DNA from: an uncultured Candidatus Binatia bacterium
Lineage (GTDB): Bacteria > Desulfobacterota > Binatia > UBA9968 > JAJDTQ01
Assembly: GCA_958295985.1 (NCBI GenBank)
Contig: OY282432.1
Span: 310,001 to 374,000 of the forward strand
DNA length: 64,000 bases
Direction: 5' to 3'
Shown here: piece by piece, positions 1 through 9,511 of the stretch
Numbering within the stretch: position 1 is the first letter of the stretch
Layout of the letters: each line of letters starts with the position of its first letter
Made by a program: the position numbers and the translations under genes
Notes under the pieces: generated by a model
The model's database searches: none
What the model was told of the DNA's origin: nothing
What the model saw: only the letters and a program-made list of their open reading frames with translations

Positions 1-107
1 GATGGCATGGGGAGGGTCGTCCCATCCAGCCCCCTGCAACTTGGGGACGACGAACCTGCGGCAGGTATCGGCTTCGGTCAGCGCCACGAGAGCCTCGATG
101 CCGTCGC

Positions 108-656
108 CTACAGGCCCTCCATCTGGCGGTCCTCGAGCTCCTGCTTGCCCTTGTCGTCGATGAAGTGAACGCCCTCGTCGGACGAGATCAGTTCCGGGTC
201 ATAGAACAGCTTCGACACCTCGAGCCCGTCCTCGTACTCCACCATCCGGATGGCGTCCCAGGGGCAGATCTTCTTGTCCAGGCGATCCTCGGAGTCGGTG
301 CCGATGAGCTGGAGTTCGCTCTTCTTGGGCTCCTGCTCCTTTTCCAGGGGCTTCTTCCGGTTGTCGTAGAAACGGTTGCCGTACTCGAAGAAGATCTCTC
401 CGGTAGTCTTGTGCTCGTGGACCTTGGTCAGGTCGTCGCTGTAGCACATCTGACAGCCGATGCATTTCTCGTTGTCCACCCACACCCTGTAGGGCTTGAG
501 GCCGCCTCCGGGCACTTCCTCGTAGAGCAGGTTGATGCAGTCGTCGACCGGACAGTGCACCTCGCACACGGGGGACCCGGCGCAACTCGTGCAGTTCTCG
601 TTCATCACGGCCAAAAGCGCCGTGCCCTTTCGCTTCTTCGCAACTTCAGCGGCCAT
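108..656 (-). CDS. Ferredoxin-like protein with two 4Fe-4S clusters
   Basis: A 182-residue cytoplasmic-type iron-sulfur protein with no signal peptide or membrane segment. Cysteines at about 22, 25, 31 and 35 (the last followed by Pro) form one cluster motif, with an extra Cys at 40. Cysteines 65, 68 and 71 start a second motif, but the closing Cys-Pro (CPWDAI) comes only at residue 131, after about 60 inserted charged residues. Ordinary bacterial ferredoxins have that fourth cysteine three or four residues further on. Electron transfer is the family role; the partner is unknown. It is the last visible gene of a minus-strand unit after a TPR protein and a one-TM peptide, which suggests a membrane-associated redox complex whose other subunits may lie left of the window. 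Confidence 0.85.
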   Translation of the reverse strand: MAAEVAKKRKGTALLAVMNENCTSCAGSPVCEVHCPVDDCINLLYEEVPGGGLKPYRVWVDNEKCIGCQMCYSDDLTKVHEHKTTGEIFFEYGNRFYDNRKKPLEKEQEPKKSELQLIGTDSEDRLDKKICPWDAIRMVEYEDGLEVSKLFYDPELISSDEGVHFIDDKGKQELEDRQMEGL

Positions 657-695
657 CGAGAGTCACCCTTGCCTTCCTGTGAAAATCCCCCATTG

Positions 696-1580
696 TCATC
701 CTCCGGGGTGGCGCGTGCGCGCCCATGAGCGTTTGTACCGGAAATAGAAGAACAGTCCCAAAGCCAGCAACAGGAACACCCAATAGTAGCGTATCAGACC
801 GACCCTGGCCCATTCGAGCCAATAGATGAAGTTCGGCGAGCGGTGGCCGAGCCGGGCCAGGGCATCCTGGGCGCCCGAATAATCGCGCAACTCCCTCCGT
901 ACCCTGGCCAGGCCGTGCAACGCCCCGTCGTCCTCGGGATCGACGGCAAGGGACCTCTCGAAATCGTCCCTGGCCGCCTGCCAGTTACCCTGCTCGACGT
1001 AGGTCCAACCGCGGTTGCTGGCAGCCTGGGCAAAACCCGGATCAGCCTCCAGGGCCCGTGAGAAACTTTCGATGGCCTGCTCCAGGTCGCCCGTCCGCTT
1101 GACCGCCACGCCCAAGTTGTTGTGGGCCTCCGCCACTTCGGGCTTGAGCTCGACAACCCTCCGGTACGAAGCGATGGCCGCGGCCACGTCGCCGGTGACC
1201 TCCAGGTCGAGCCAACCCAGGAAGGTCAGCGCCTCGGCGTCGTCCGGAGCCAGGGCCACGGACCGTCTCACGCGCGCCACGGCCGTCTCCGTATCCCCTC
1301 CCTTGAACGCGGCCATGCCGAGCACCAGATGGAGTTGGGGCTCCTGCGGATATTCCTCCAGCAGCTTCTCCAACTTTCCCCGGGCGTCCGCCACCCTGCC
1401 CGCGGCCAAGTCCTGCCGGCCCGTCCGCCACAGTTCTTCATCCACCAGGGCGGCTTCTCCGTGGACGGACAGGCCCGAGAGAACAACCGTCGCGAGAACA
1501 ACCGTCAAGGCAGCCAGGGACCGAAGGCCTCGACGCCTACTTCCACATGCGCTCGGGTATTTCGTCCTCCCGGCCCTCAT
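696..1580 (-). CDS. Membrane-anchored TPR-repeat protein
   Basis: A 294-residue protein with an N-terminal hydrophobic segment at about 22-40 (signal anchor or signal peptide), then four to five tetratricopeptide repeats from about 50 to 235 (for example AEAHNNLGVAVKRTGDLEQA), and a C-terminal membrane helix near 268-282 followed by a basic tail. TPR domains bind partner proteins, so the likely role is assembly or scaffolding at the membrane. The 5' end overlaps the upstream 61-codon gene by about 44 bases, so the true start may be one of the later codons. The ferredoxin gene follows after about 40 bases, so the three genes look co-transcribed. I do not recognise a named family. Confidence 0.8.
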   Translation of the reverse strand: MRAGRTKYPSACGSRRRGLRSLAALTVVLATVVLSGLSVHGEAALVDEELWRTGRQDLAAGRVADARGKLEKLLEEYPQEPQLHLVLGMAAFKGGDTETAVARVRRSVALAPDDAEALTFLGWLDLEVTGDVAAAIASYRRVVELKPEVAEAHNNLGVAVKRTGDLEQAIESFSRALEADPGFAQAASNRGWTYVEQGNWQAARDDFERSLAVDPEDDGALHGLARVRRELRDYSGAQDALARLGHRSPNFIYWLEWARVGLIRYYWVFLLLALGLFFYFRYKRSWARTRHPGG

Positions 1581-1722
1581 CGGTCAGCCTGTCGTTCCTC
1601 AGAGCTTGCCGCAGGCCGACCCAGGTAAAGAACAGGACGAGGATCAGCATGCCCACGATGGGAATGTTGTCGGGTTTGGAGACGATCTCCATGAAATAGT
1701 ACAAGCCGGACTCTTCTACCAT
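1537..1722 (-). CDS. Small one-TM protein leading the redox module
   Basis: A 61-residue protein with a single membrane helix at about residues 20-38 (PIVGMLILVLFFTWVGL) and a charged, acidic and basic C-terminal tail. It begins 27 bases after a plausible transcription start and has a purine-rich AAGGTGG about 10 bases before its ATG. It overlaps the start of the TPR gene, suggesting translational coupling. Small single-helix proteins like this are often accessory subunits of membrane oxidoreductases; here that is inference from the adjacent ferredoxin. No named family recognised. Confidence 0.6.
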   Translation of the reverse strand: MVEESGLYYFMEIVSKPDNIPIVGMLILVLFFTWVGLRQALRNDRLTDEGREDEIPERMWK

Positions 1723-1755
1723 ACGAACTCGACCACCTTTGTTGAATTGCGAGTA

Positions 1756-1784
1756 AAATTATTGCAAAATCACAGGCTTGTCAA
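1756..1784 (-). promoter_or_regulatory. Sigma-70-type promoter for the TPR/ferredoxin unit
   Basis: On the minus strand a perfect -35 TTGACA (1779-1784) is followed either by AATAAT (1758-1763, spacer 15) or TAATTT (1756-1761, spacer 17). The stretch is AT-rich in otherwise GC-rich DNA and lies just upstream of the 61-codon gene. The divergent glmU start is on the other side. Confidence 0.5.
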
Positions 1785-1848
1785 CGTCCCGGGCCGCCTT
1801 GCCCGCGACGTCCCGGTCGGCCTTGTCAGCGGGCGTCGAAACGAAGTC

Positions 1849-3243
<1,395 letters not shown>

Positions 3244-3249
3244 GGCATC

Positions 3250-5073
3250 ATGTGTGGAATCGTCGGATACATCGGCGCCCGGGACGCCACGCCGGTGATC
3301 GTCAACGGCCTGAGAAAACTGGAGTACCGCGGCTACGACTCCACCGGAGTCGCCATCCTCGACCGCGGGCGGCTTTCACTCCGGCGCGCCGCAGGCAAGC
3401 TCGACAAGCTCGAAGCCATCCTCGCCGGCGCGCCGGTCCAGGGCCACGCCGGCATCGGCCACACGCGCTGGGCGACGCACGGGTGTCCTTCCGAATCCAA
3501 CGCCCACCCGCACCGCGCCGGCGATACGGTGGTGGTGCACAACGGCATCATCGAGAACTATCTGGAGCTCAAGGAAGCCCTGCTCGGACGCGGGGCAGAG
3601 CTGCGGTCGGACACCGACACCGAGATCGTCGCCCACCTGGTGGAAGAAAACATCGAGCAGGGAATGGACCTGCTCGAAGCCGTACGTCGAACCATCCGTG
3701 AAATCGACGGTTCCTACGCTCTGGTCTTCCTGAGTCAGCGCGAGCCCCACCGGCTCATCGTTGCGAAGAACTCCACCCCCATCGTCATCGGCGCGGGCGA
3801 GGGAGAGACGTTCATCGCCTCGGACATCCCTGCGCTGCTGGAGTACACGCGCGAAGTAGCCTTCCTGGAAGACGGAGAGGTCGCGGACGTCCGGGCGGAC
3901 GGGTTCCATATTCTCGACTCGGACTCAAGGCCGTTGGAGCGGGCCACCAAGACCATCACCTGGGATGCCCTGGCCGCGCAGAAAGGGGGCTACCGACACT
4001 TCATGCTGAAGGAGATCCACGAGCAGCCCCAAGCGGTGACGGACACCTTGCGCGGACGGATCTCCGCCATGTCCGGCGAGATCGATCTCGCCGAGCTCGA
4101 CCTCGACGGAGACCTGCTGGCGCGGGTCAGGAAGATCCACCTGGTGGGCTGCGGGACGGCGTGGCATGCGGCGCTGGTCGGCAAGTTCCTGATCGAGGAC
4201 CTGGCGCGGATTCCCACCGAGGTCGACTATGGCTCGGAATTTCGCCATCGCGCGCCGCTCATCGACTCGGATTCACTGGTGCTCCTCGTAAGCCAGTCGG
4301 GAGAGACCGCGGACACCCTCGCGGCCCTGGATATGGGGCTGCAGAAAGACGCCAGGACCGTATCCATCTGCAACGTCGTCGATTCGTCCCTGGCGCGGAA
4401 ATCCCACGCCGTTCTCTACACCCACGCCGGACCGGAAATCAGCGTCGCCAGCACCAAGGCGTTCACCACCCAACTGACCGCCCTCTACCTGCTGGCCATA
4501 GGACTGGGACGGCTCAACGGGCGCCTCCGGCCCGATGCGGCCACCCGGTTGCTGGAACACGCCGCGCGCCTGCCCGGGTGGATCGAGACGGCCCTCAAGC
4601 TGGAGGAACCCATCGCCGAGCTGGCCCACGGATTGAGCCACGCCAGGGACGTCCTCTACCTGGGCCGGGGCATCAACTACCCCATCGCTCTGGAAGGGGC
4701 GCTCAAGCTGAAGGAGATCTCCTACATCCATGCCGAAGGGTATCCCGCGGGCGAGATGAAGCACGGCCCCATCGCCCTTATCGACGAGACCATGCCGGTG
4801 GTGATGATCCTGCCCAAGGACCACTACTACCCCAAGACGCTCATCAACCTGAAAGAAGTCGAATCCCGCGGCGGAAACGTGGTGGTCGTCACCGATGAAC
4901 CCGACCCGGGCATGGCGTCGAAGCCCACGCTCACCGTTCCCAAGGTCCCCTACCATCTGGCGCCGGTGGTGTTGACCGTGCCCTTGCAGCTACTGGCCTA
5001 CCACGTCGCGGTCCACCGCGGCACGGACGTGGACCAGCCGCGCAACCTGGCCAAGAGCGTGACCGTGGAGTAG
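3250..5073 (+). CDS. glmS: Glucosamine-fructose-6-phosphate aminotransferase GlmS
   Basis: Makes glucosamine-6-phosphate from fructose-6-phosphate and glutamine, the first step to UDP-GlcNAc. The 607-residue protein has the class II amidotransferase N-terminus MCGIVGYIG, with Cys2 as the nucleophile after Met removal, then two SIS domains (SQSGETADT at about 350 and a second near 470-520). It ends with the AKSVTVE tail that carries the fructose-6-phosphate Schiff-base lysine. The length is standard. It starts 6 bases after glmU, leaving no room for a glmS ribozyme leader. Its stop is only 4 bases from the convergent rlmE stop. Confidence 0.98.
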   Translation: MCGIVGYIGARDATPVIVNGLRKLEYRGYDSTGVAILDRGRLSLRRAAGKLDKLEAILAGAPVQGHAGIGHTRWATHGCPSESNAHPHRAGDTVVVHNGIIENYLELKEALLGRGAELRSDTDTEIVAHLVEENIEQGMDLLEAVRRTIREIDGSYALVFLSQREPHRLIVAKNSTPIVIGAGEGETFIASDIPALLEYTREVAFLEDGEVADVRADGFHILDSDSRPLERATKTITWDALAAQKGGYRHFMLKEIHEQPQAVTDTLRGRISAMSGEIDLAELDLDGDLLARVRKIHLVGCGTAWHAALVGKFLIEDLARIPTEVDYGSEFRHRAPLIDSDSLVLLVSQSGETADTLAALDMGLQKDARTVSICNVVDSSLARKSHAVLYTHAGPEISVASTKAFTTQLTALYLLAIGLGRLNGRLRPDAATRLLEHAARLPGWIETALKLEEPIAELAHGLSHARDVLYLGRGINYPIALEGALKLKEISYIHAEGYPAGEMKHGPIALIDETMPVVMILPKDHYYPKTLINLKEVESRGGNVVVVTDEPDPGMASKPTLTVPKVPYHLAPVVLTVPLQLLAYHVAVHRGTDVDQPRNLAKSVTVE

Positions 5074-5077
5074 GCGA

Positions 5078-5701
5078 CTACCCAGGGCGGTCTTGCCGCG
5101 GGTCCGGGGCGCGCTTGAAACCCCTGGCCACCAGGTAGAGCTCGGACGACCCCTTTCGCGTGGCCGCGGAACGGACCCGCTGCGCCGCGTGGAAATGATC
5201 CGACATCTCGTCCACCAGACCCTCCACGTCGGCGCCCGTGAAGGTCTTGCACAGGAACGCGCCGCGGGGTTTCAGGACCGTCCGGGCGATCCCGAAAGCC
5301 TTGCAGGCGAGGTCCAGGGCGCGCCGGCGGTCCGCGTCGCGGATGCCCGACAGGCGCGGCGCCATGTCCGAGAGGACGCAGTCCACGGCGCCTCCCAGGA
5401 GCGCGCCGATGCGCTCCGCGGCATCTTCCGCCAGGAGGTCGAGCTCGAACGTCGTTACGTTCCCGCCCGGGAGGGGCTGTATGGGTTGCAGGTCGAAGCC
5501 GAGCACCCGCCCGCGGGGGCCGGCAAGCTCCGCGGCCACCTGGAGCCACCCCCCGGGCGCCGCGCCCAGGTCCACCACCGCGCAGCCGGCCCGGATCAGA
5601 CGGAACCGCCGGTTGAGCTCCAGCAGCTTGTACGCCGCCCGCGAACGATAACCCTCACGCTTGGCCTTGCGAAAGAACCCGTCTTGCGGTTGATACGGCA
5701 T
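5078..5701 (-). CDS. rlmE: 23S rRNA 2'-O-ribose methyltransferase RlmE (FtsJ/RrmJ)
   Basis: Methylates the 2'-OH of U2552 of 23S rRNA in a late step of 50S assembly. The 207-residue protein is family length. It has the SAM-binding motif VDLGAAPGGW near residue 43, the SDMAP motif at about 110, and the catalytic lysines in SRAAYKLLEL and in LCKTFTG, matching the K-D-K-E tetrad. The start MPYQPQDGFFRKAKREGYRS is typical of RrmJ N-termini. It is transcribed toward glmS. Upstream of it lies the insertion-sequence remnant. Confidence 0.95.
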   Translation of the reverse strand: MPYQPQDGFFRKAKREGYRSRAAYKLLELNRRFRLIRAGCAVVDLGAAPGGWLQVAAELAGPRGRVLGFDLQPIQPLPGGNVTTFELDLLAEDAAERIGALLGGAVDCVLSDMAPRLSGIRDADRRRALDLACKAFGIARTVLKPRGAFLCKTFTGADVEGLVDEMSDHFHAAQRVRSAATRKGSSELYLVARGFKRAPDPRQDRPG

Positions 5702-5759
5702 GGGTCAAATATAACCGCCCCCGAACTCGTCGGCAAAACCCTCATGGGCGGTCGGGGGG

Positions 5760-5974
5760 CAAGGACCGTCTCCCTCGCTTCCCGTTGCACAAGCCGCTTC
5801 CCCACGACCTCCAGGATCACCTCCAGCCGGTCCACCTCTTGCATGGTCATCCCCTCCTCTGGCTTCGCCATCCCTTGCCCCTTTCTTTCCTCAAAGGGGA
5901 CATCTTAGCTTTGCTCATAAGGGGACATCTTAGCTTTGCTCATAAGGGGACATTATCGCTTTGCTCTAACAACT
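5760..5974 (-). mobile_element. Truncated insertion-sequence remnant (ISNCY-like end)
   Basis: On the minus strand an ATG at 5871 (or 5850, 5844) begins about 36 residues (MTMQEVDRLEVILEVVGKRL) that resemble the N-terminal helix of ISNCY-type helix-turn-helix transposases. The similarity stops before the helix-turn-helix is complete and the frame runs into rlmE. Upstream are three copies of a unit containing GGGGACAT...CTTTGCTC, which looks like the terminal sequence of such elements. Read outward, the last copy is TGTTAGAGCAAAGCGATAAT, a typical element end. No right end or catalytic domain is present, so this is a dead fragment. It accounts for the 320-base gap between rlmE and the DUF1302 gene. 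The family assignment is from memory. Confidence 0.55.
5894..5967. repeat. Three tandem 25-bp units at the IS remnant end
   Basis: Two identical 25-base units (5894-5918 and 5919-5943) and a third diverged 24-base unit (5944-5967, ACATTATCG in place of ACATCTTAG) sit head to tail with no spacers. They look like repeated transposon terminal sequence, not a CRISPR. Confidence 0.9.
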
Positions 5975-6022
5975 TCCCGCCGTCATCTTGACATTGCCGG
6001 ACCGTGATGATAGGTGCGGCTC

Positions 6023-8137
6023 ATGCTGTTCCGTAGTATCCACAAGTCCTTTCTCGTGTTGCTCTCAGTGCTTGCCATGGGCTCTCTCCCGTGGGGAAAC
6101 CAGGCAAGGGCCGTGGACATCGGCTCCGGCGAGGTCGAGGCGAACCTCGACACCACGCTCTCGTATGGCGTGACCTTCCGCGCCGCCGACCGCGACAAGA
6201 AACTGGTTACCGACCCCAACGGCAACGACGGCAACCTCAACTACAAGCGCGGCATCGTCAGCAACGCCTTCAAGTTCACCACCGACCTCGACGTCGGCTA
6301 CCGCAACTTCGGGTTGTTCCTCCGCGGCAGCGGGTTCCTCGACATCGAGAACGAAAACGGCACGCGGGAGCGCACCCCGCTGTCCGCAAAGGCGAAGCGC
6401 ATGGTCGGGAAAGACATCGACCTGCTGGACGCCTACGTGACCGGAGCGTTCGAGATCGGCGAAGCCACGACCGATGTGCGGATCGGCAAACACGTGCTCA
6501 ACTGGGGCGAGAGCACGTTCATCCAGAACGGCATCAACGCCGTCAACCCGTTCGACGTGGGCAAGCTCCGGGTTCCGGGCGCGGAGTTGCGGGAGGCGCT
6601 GGTGGCGGTTCCCCTGGCGTCCACAGTGGTGGAGTTGCCCAATGGCCTCTCGGTGGAGGGCTTCTATCAGCTCGATTGGGACAAGACCGAGATCGACCCG
6701 GTGGGCAGCTACTTCTCGGTCACGGACTATGTGGGTGCGGGCGCGCGTCAAGCGGAGATTGATGTGACATCCCTCCTACCGACGATCCAGCCGAACGATC
6801 GCGACGACTTCCTGTTCGTGCAGCGTGGCCCGGACCGCGTCCCCGGCGACTCGGGCCAGTTCGGGGTCGGCCTGCGGTTCTTCGCCGAAGACCTCGGCAA
6901 CACCGAGTTCGGCTTCTATTTCATGAACTACCACAGCCGCCTGCCGCTGGTCACCGCGCGGTCCGGCACCCGTCTGGGAATCACGCAAGGTCTCGGACTG
7001 GTCCGCGATACCATCGGCAGATTCGTCATCGGAACCGATCTTCAGGCTGCGGCCAGCGCCGCTCTCATGGATAGTAACGGCGCCAGTGCCGGCGCCGCCG
7101 CCGCCCGTGCCAATCCTGCCGGGATGGCTGCTTTCAACCGAGTCCTCGCCGCAGGCGGCACCCCGCAGCAGGCTGCCGCGGCCGCCATCGCCGCGGTCCC
7201 GCAAATAGCCGGTCCCGCGGCCATCGCCGCCGCCTCCGAGGCAGCGGCCGTTGGCGCCGCCCGCGCCAATCCTGTCGGGATGGCTGCTTTCAACCAAGTC
7301 CTCGCCGCAGGCGGCACCCCGCAGCAAGCTGCCGCGGCCGCTGTCGCCGCGGTCCCCGGAGCTGCCGACGCCGGCGCCGCCGCGGCCATCAACCGCTACG
7401 GGAAAGACGCACGGTACTTCGTGGAGTACCCGGAAGACATCCAGCTCTTCGGCGTCAGCTTCAACACCCAGCTCGGCACCTCGGGCTGGGCGCTCCAGGG
7501 CGAGTATTCATACCGGCGCGATGCGCCCTTGCAAATTGATGACGTGCATATCCTGACAACCGGCCTGCGCCCGATCAGTACGGCGCTGGCTTGCCAATTA
7601 CAACCACAATCGCAACAACTGCAATGCATCGGGAACGCGATGGCGAGCATTCCGGCTGACGGTGGACCCGTCCAAGGCTTCGTATTGAGCGATGTGAGCC
7701 AGGCGCAGGTCACCGCAACCCGAGTGTTCGGTCCCACCCTGGGGGCAGACTCCTTGGCGTTCGTGACGGAAGTAGCGCTGATGCATGTGCATGACATGCC
7801 GAACAAGATGACAACACCCCTGGAAAGCCCCGCTGACATTACAGTCGGCGCCGACGCCACCTCCTTCGGTTACCGGATGGCGTCGCGTCTCGACTACAAC
7901 AACGCCATCGGCGCGGTGAACCTGTTCCCGTACGCGCAGTTCCAGCACGACGTGAGCGGCAACAGCCCCTCGCCCAGCGGCTCGTTCGTGCAGGGACGGA
8001 CCGCGCTGACCCTGGGGTTGCGCGCCAGCTATCTCAGCCGCTGGGAGGCCGACATCGGCTACACCAGCTTTGCCGGACGGAGAAACAAACTGAGAGACCG
8101 TGACCTCGTCACCGCCACGGTCAAGTATTCTTTCTGA
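6023..8137 (+). CDS. DUF1302-family outer-membrane protein
   Basis: A 704-residue exported protein: signal peptide to about ARA at residue 30, then an aromatic and glycine-rich sequence of beta-strand character ending in VTATVKYSF, the terminal Phe typical of outer-membrane barrels. Recognisable DUF1302 segments include LNWGESTFIQNGINAVNPFD and FVEYPEDIQLFGVSFNTQLG. Members are uncharacterised or linked to movement of hydrophobic compounds. Residues about 340-460 are an Ala/Pro/Gln-rich insert containing two nearly identical 33-residue units. Start chosen at ATG 6023; GTG 6014 is possible. The DUF1329 gene follows after 6 bases, so it heads a four-gene operon. Confidence 0.88.
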   Translation: MLFRSIHKSFLVLLSVLAMGSLPWGNQARAVDIGSGEVEANLDTTLSYGVTFRAADRDKKLVTDPNGNDGNLNYKRGIVSNAFKFTTDLDVGYRNFGLFLRGSGFLDIENENGTRERTPLSAKAKRMVGKDIDLLDAYVTGAFEIGEATTDVRIGKHVLNWGESTFIQNGINAVNPFDVGKLRVPGAELREALVAVPLASTVVELPNGLSVEGFYQLDWDKTEIDPVGSYFSVTDYVGAGARQAEIDVTSLLPTIQPNDRDDFLFVQRGPDRVPGDSGQFGVGLRFFAEDLGNTEFGFYFMNYHSRLPLVTARSGTRLGITQGLGLVRDTIGRFVIGTDLQAAASAALMDSNGASAGAAAARANPAGMAAFNRVLAAGGTPQQAAAAAIAAVPQIAGPAAIAAASEAAAVGAARANPVGMAAFNQVLAAGGTPQQAAAAAVAAVPGAADAGAAAAINRYGKDARYFVEYPEDIQLFGVSFNTQLGTSGWALQGEYSYRRDAPLQIDDVHILTTGLRPISTALACQLQPQSQQLQCIGNAMASIPADGGPVQGFVLSDVSQAQVTATRVFGPTLGADSLAFVTEVALMHVHDMPNKMTTPLESPADITVGADATSFGYRMASRLDYNNAIGAVNLFPYAQFQHDVSGNSPSPSGSFVQGRTALTLGLRASYLSRWEADIGYTSFAGRRNKLRDRDLVTATVKYSF
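7103..7357 (+). repeat. Intragenic duplication in the DUF1302 gene
   Basis: A 99-base unit at 7103-7201 recurs at 7259-7357 (period 156 bases) with 7 differences by my count. Each copy encodes a 33-residue unit containing GMAAFN and LAAGGTPQQAAAAA. The high identity at both DNA and protein level points to a fairly recent in-frame duplication. Confidence 0.9.
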
Positions 8138-8143
8138 AAAGCC

Positions 8144-9511
8144 ATGAGTATGAAGACATCCACGATTCGATTCGCCACGGCTTTGGCTCTGGCGTGCGCA
8201 CTGGCTTGGCCGGCCGCGGCCGAGATCTCGGCCGACGACATCGCGCGGCTCGGCCGCGACCTGACCCCCCTCGGGGGGGAACGGGCGGGCAACGCCGAAG
8301 GCACCATTCCGGAGTGGACCGGCGGCATCACCAAGCCGCCGGCCGGCTACCAGATCGGCGAGCACCATCCCGACCCCTACGCCGCGGACCAGCCGCTCTT
8401 CGTCATCAGCGCCGCCAACCTCGACCGGTATCGCGACAAGCTCTCCATCGGCCACCAACGCATGCTGGAGACCTATCCGAAGTTCAGGCTTCCGGTCTAT
8501 CCGACCCGGCGCAGCGCCTCCGTCCCGCAGCGGATCTACGACGCCACCCGGAGGATCGCCGCCACCGCCAGGCTGGTGGACGACGGCAACGGCGTGGGCG
8601 GCGCGGTGATCGGTATCCCGTTCCCGATCCCGAAGAACGGTCTGGAGGTGATCTGGAACCACCTGCTGCGCTACCGGGGCGAGACGGTAAGCTGCACCCT
8701 GGGCCAGGCCGCGGTCACCCGCGGCGGCGCCTACACCATGGTCAAGTACGCCGTGGACATCAAGCTGCGCTACTCGCTCCCGGACATGACCGAGGAACGG
8801 CTCGGCAACACCATGATCCTGTTCAAGCAGAAGGTGGCGGCGCCGGCACGGCTCGCAGGCGACCTCCTGCTGGTGCACGAGACCATGAACCAGGCGCGGG
8901 AGCCTCGTCACGCGTGGACCTACAACCCCGGCCAGCGCCGGGTGCGCCGCGCCCCGAACATCGCCTACGACAATCCCGGCACCACCTCGGACGGACTGCG
9001 CACTGCGGACCAGTTCGACATGTTCAACGGGGCCGTCGACCGCTACGAGTGGCAACTCGTGGGCAAGCGCGAGATGATCGTCCCGTACAACGCCTACAAG
9101 CTGCACAGCGACCAGCTCTCCTTCACCGACATCCTCACGCCGCAGCACGTCAACCCGGCGCACCTGCGCTACGAGCTGCACCGGGTCTGGGTGTTGGAGG
9201 CGACGCTCAAGGAAGGCGCGCGTCACATCTACAAGCGGCGCACCCTGTACGTGGACGAGGACTCCTGGCAGGTCTTGCTGGCGGATCTCTACGACAACCG
9301 CGACCAGCTCTGGCGGATGTCGGAAGGTCACGTCATCAACTATTACGAGAAGCCGCTTACATGGCCGACGCTCGAAGTGCATGCCGACCTGCAGGCGAGA
9401 CGCTATCTCGCCCTCGGGCTCGACAACGAGTTTCCCATATGCACCTTCGATCTGGAGTACACGTCCAGGGATTTCACACCGGCTTCCCTGCGCCGCGCGG
9501 GCCGGCGATAA
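8144..9511 (+). CDS. DUF1329-family exported protein
   Basis: A 455-residue protein with a signal peptide (ALACALAWPAAA, cleavage near residue 27) and the DUF1329 pattern: early GRDLTPLGGERAGNAEGTIP, then TGGITKPP, and a long beta-rich body with RYELHRVWVLEATLKEG and RRTLYVDEDSWQVL. The family has a LolB-like fold and is expected to work in the periplasm or on the inner face of the outer membrane with the DUF1302 partner next to it. The alternate ATG at 8150 would shorten it by two residues. The next gene appears to overlap its 3' end. Confidence 0.88.
   Translation: MSMKTSTIRFATALALACALAWPAAAEISADDIARLGRDLTPLGGERAGNAEGTIPEWTGGITKPPAGYQIGEHHPDPYAADQPLFVISAANLDRYRDKLSIGHQRMLETYPKFRLPVYPTRRSASVPQRIYDATRRIAATARLVDDGNGVGGAVIGIPFPIPKNGLEVIWNHLLRYRGETVSCTLGQAAVTRGGAYTMVKYAVDIKLRYSLPDMTEERLGNTMILFKQKVAAPARLAGDLLLVHETMNQAREPRHAWTYNPGQRRVRRAPNIAYDNPGTTSDGLRTADQFDMFNGAVDRYEWQLVGKREMIVPYNAYKLHSDQLSFTDILTPQHVNPAHLRYELHRVWVLEATLKEGARHIYKRRTLYVDEDSWQVLLADLYDNRDQLWRMSEGHVINYYEKPLTWPTLEVHADLQARRYLALGLDNEFPICTFDLEYTSRDFTPASLRRAGRR

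Noticed and set aside
1015..1848. Long 5' extension of the glmU reading frame
   Set aside because: It runs antisense through the TPR gene and promoter region and has no GlmU similarity; the family start is at 1849.
3244..3249. glmS ribozyme or riboswitch leader
   Set aside because: Only 6 bases separate glmU and glmS, so no structured leader can fit.
5894..5967. Three 25-base repeats as a possible CRISPR
   Set aside because: Units are directly abutting with no spacers and match transposon-end type sequence.
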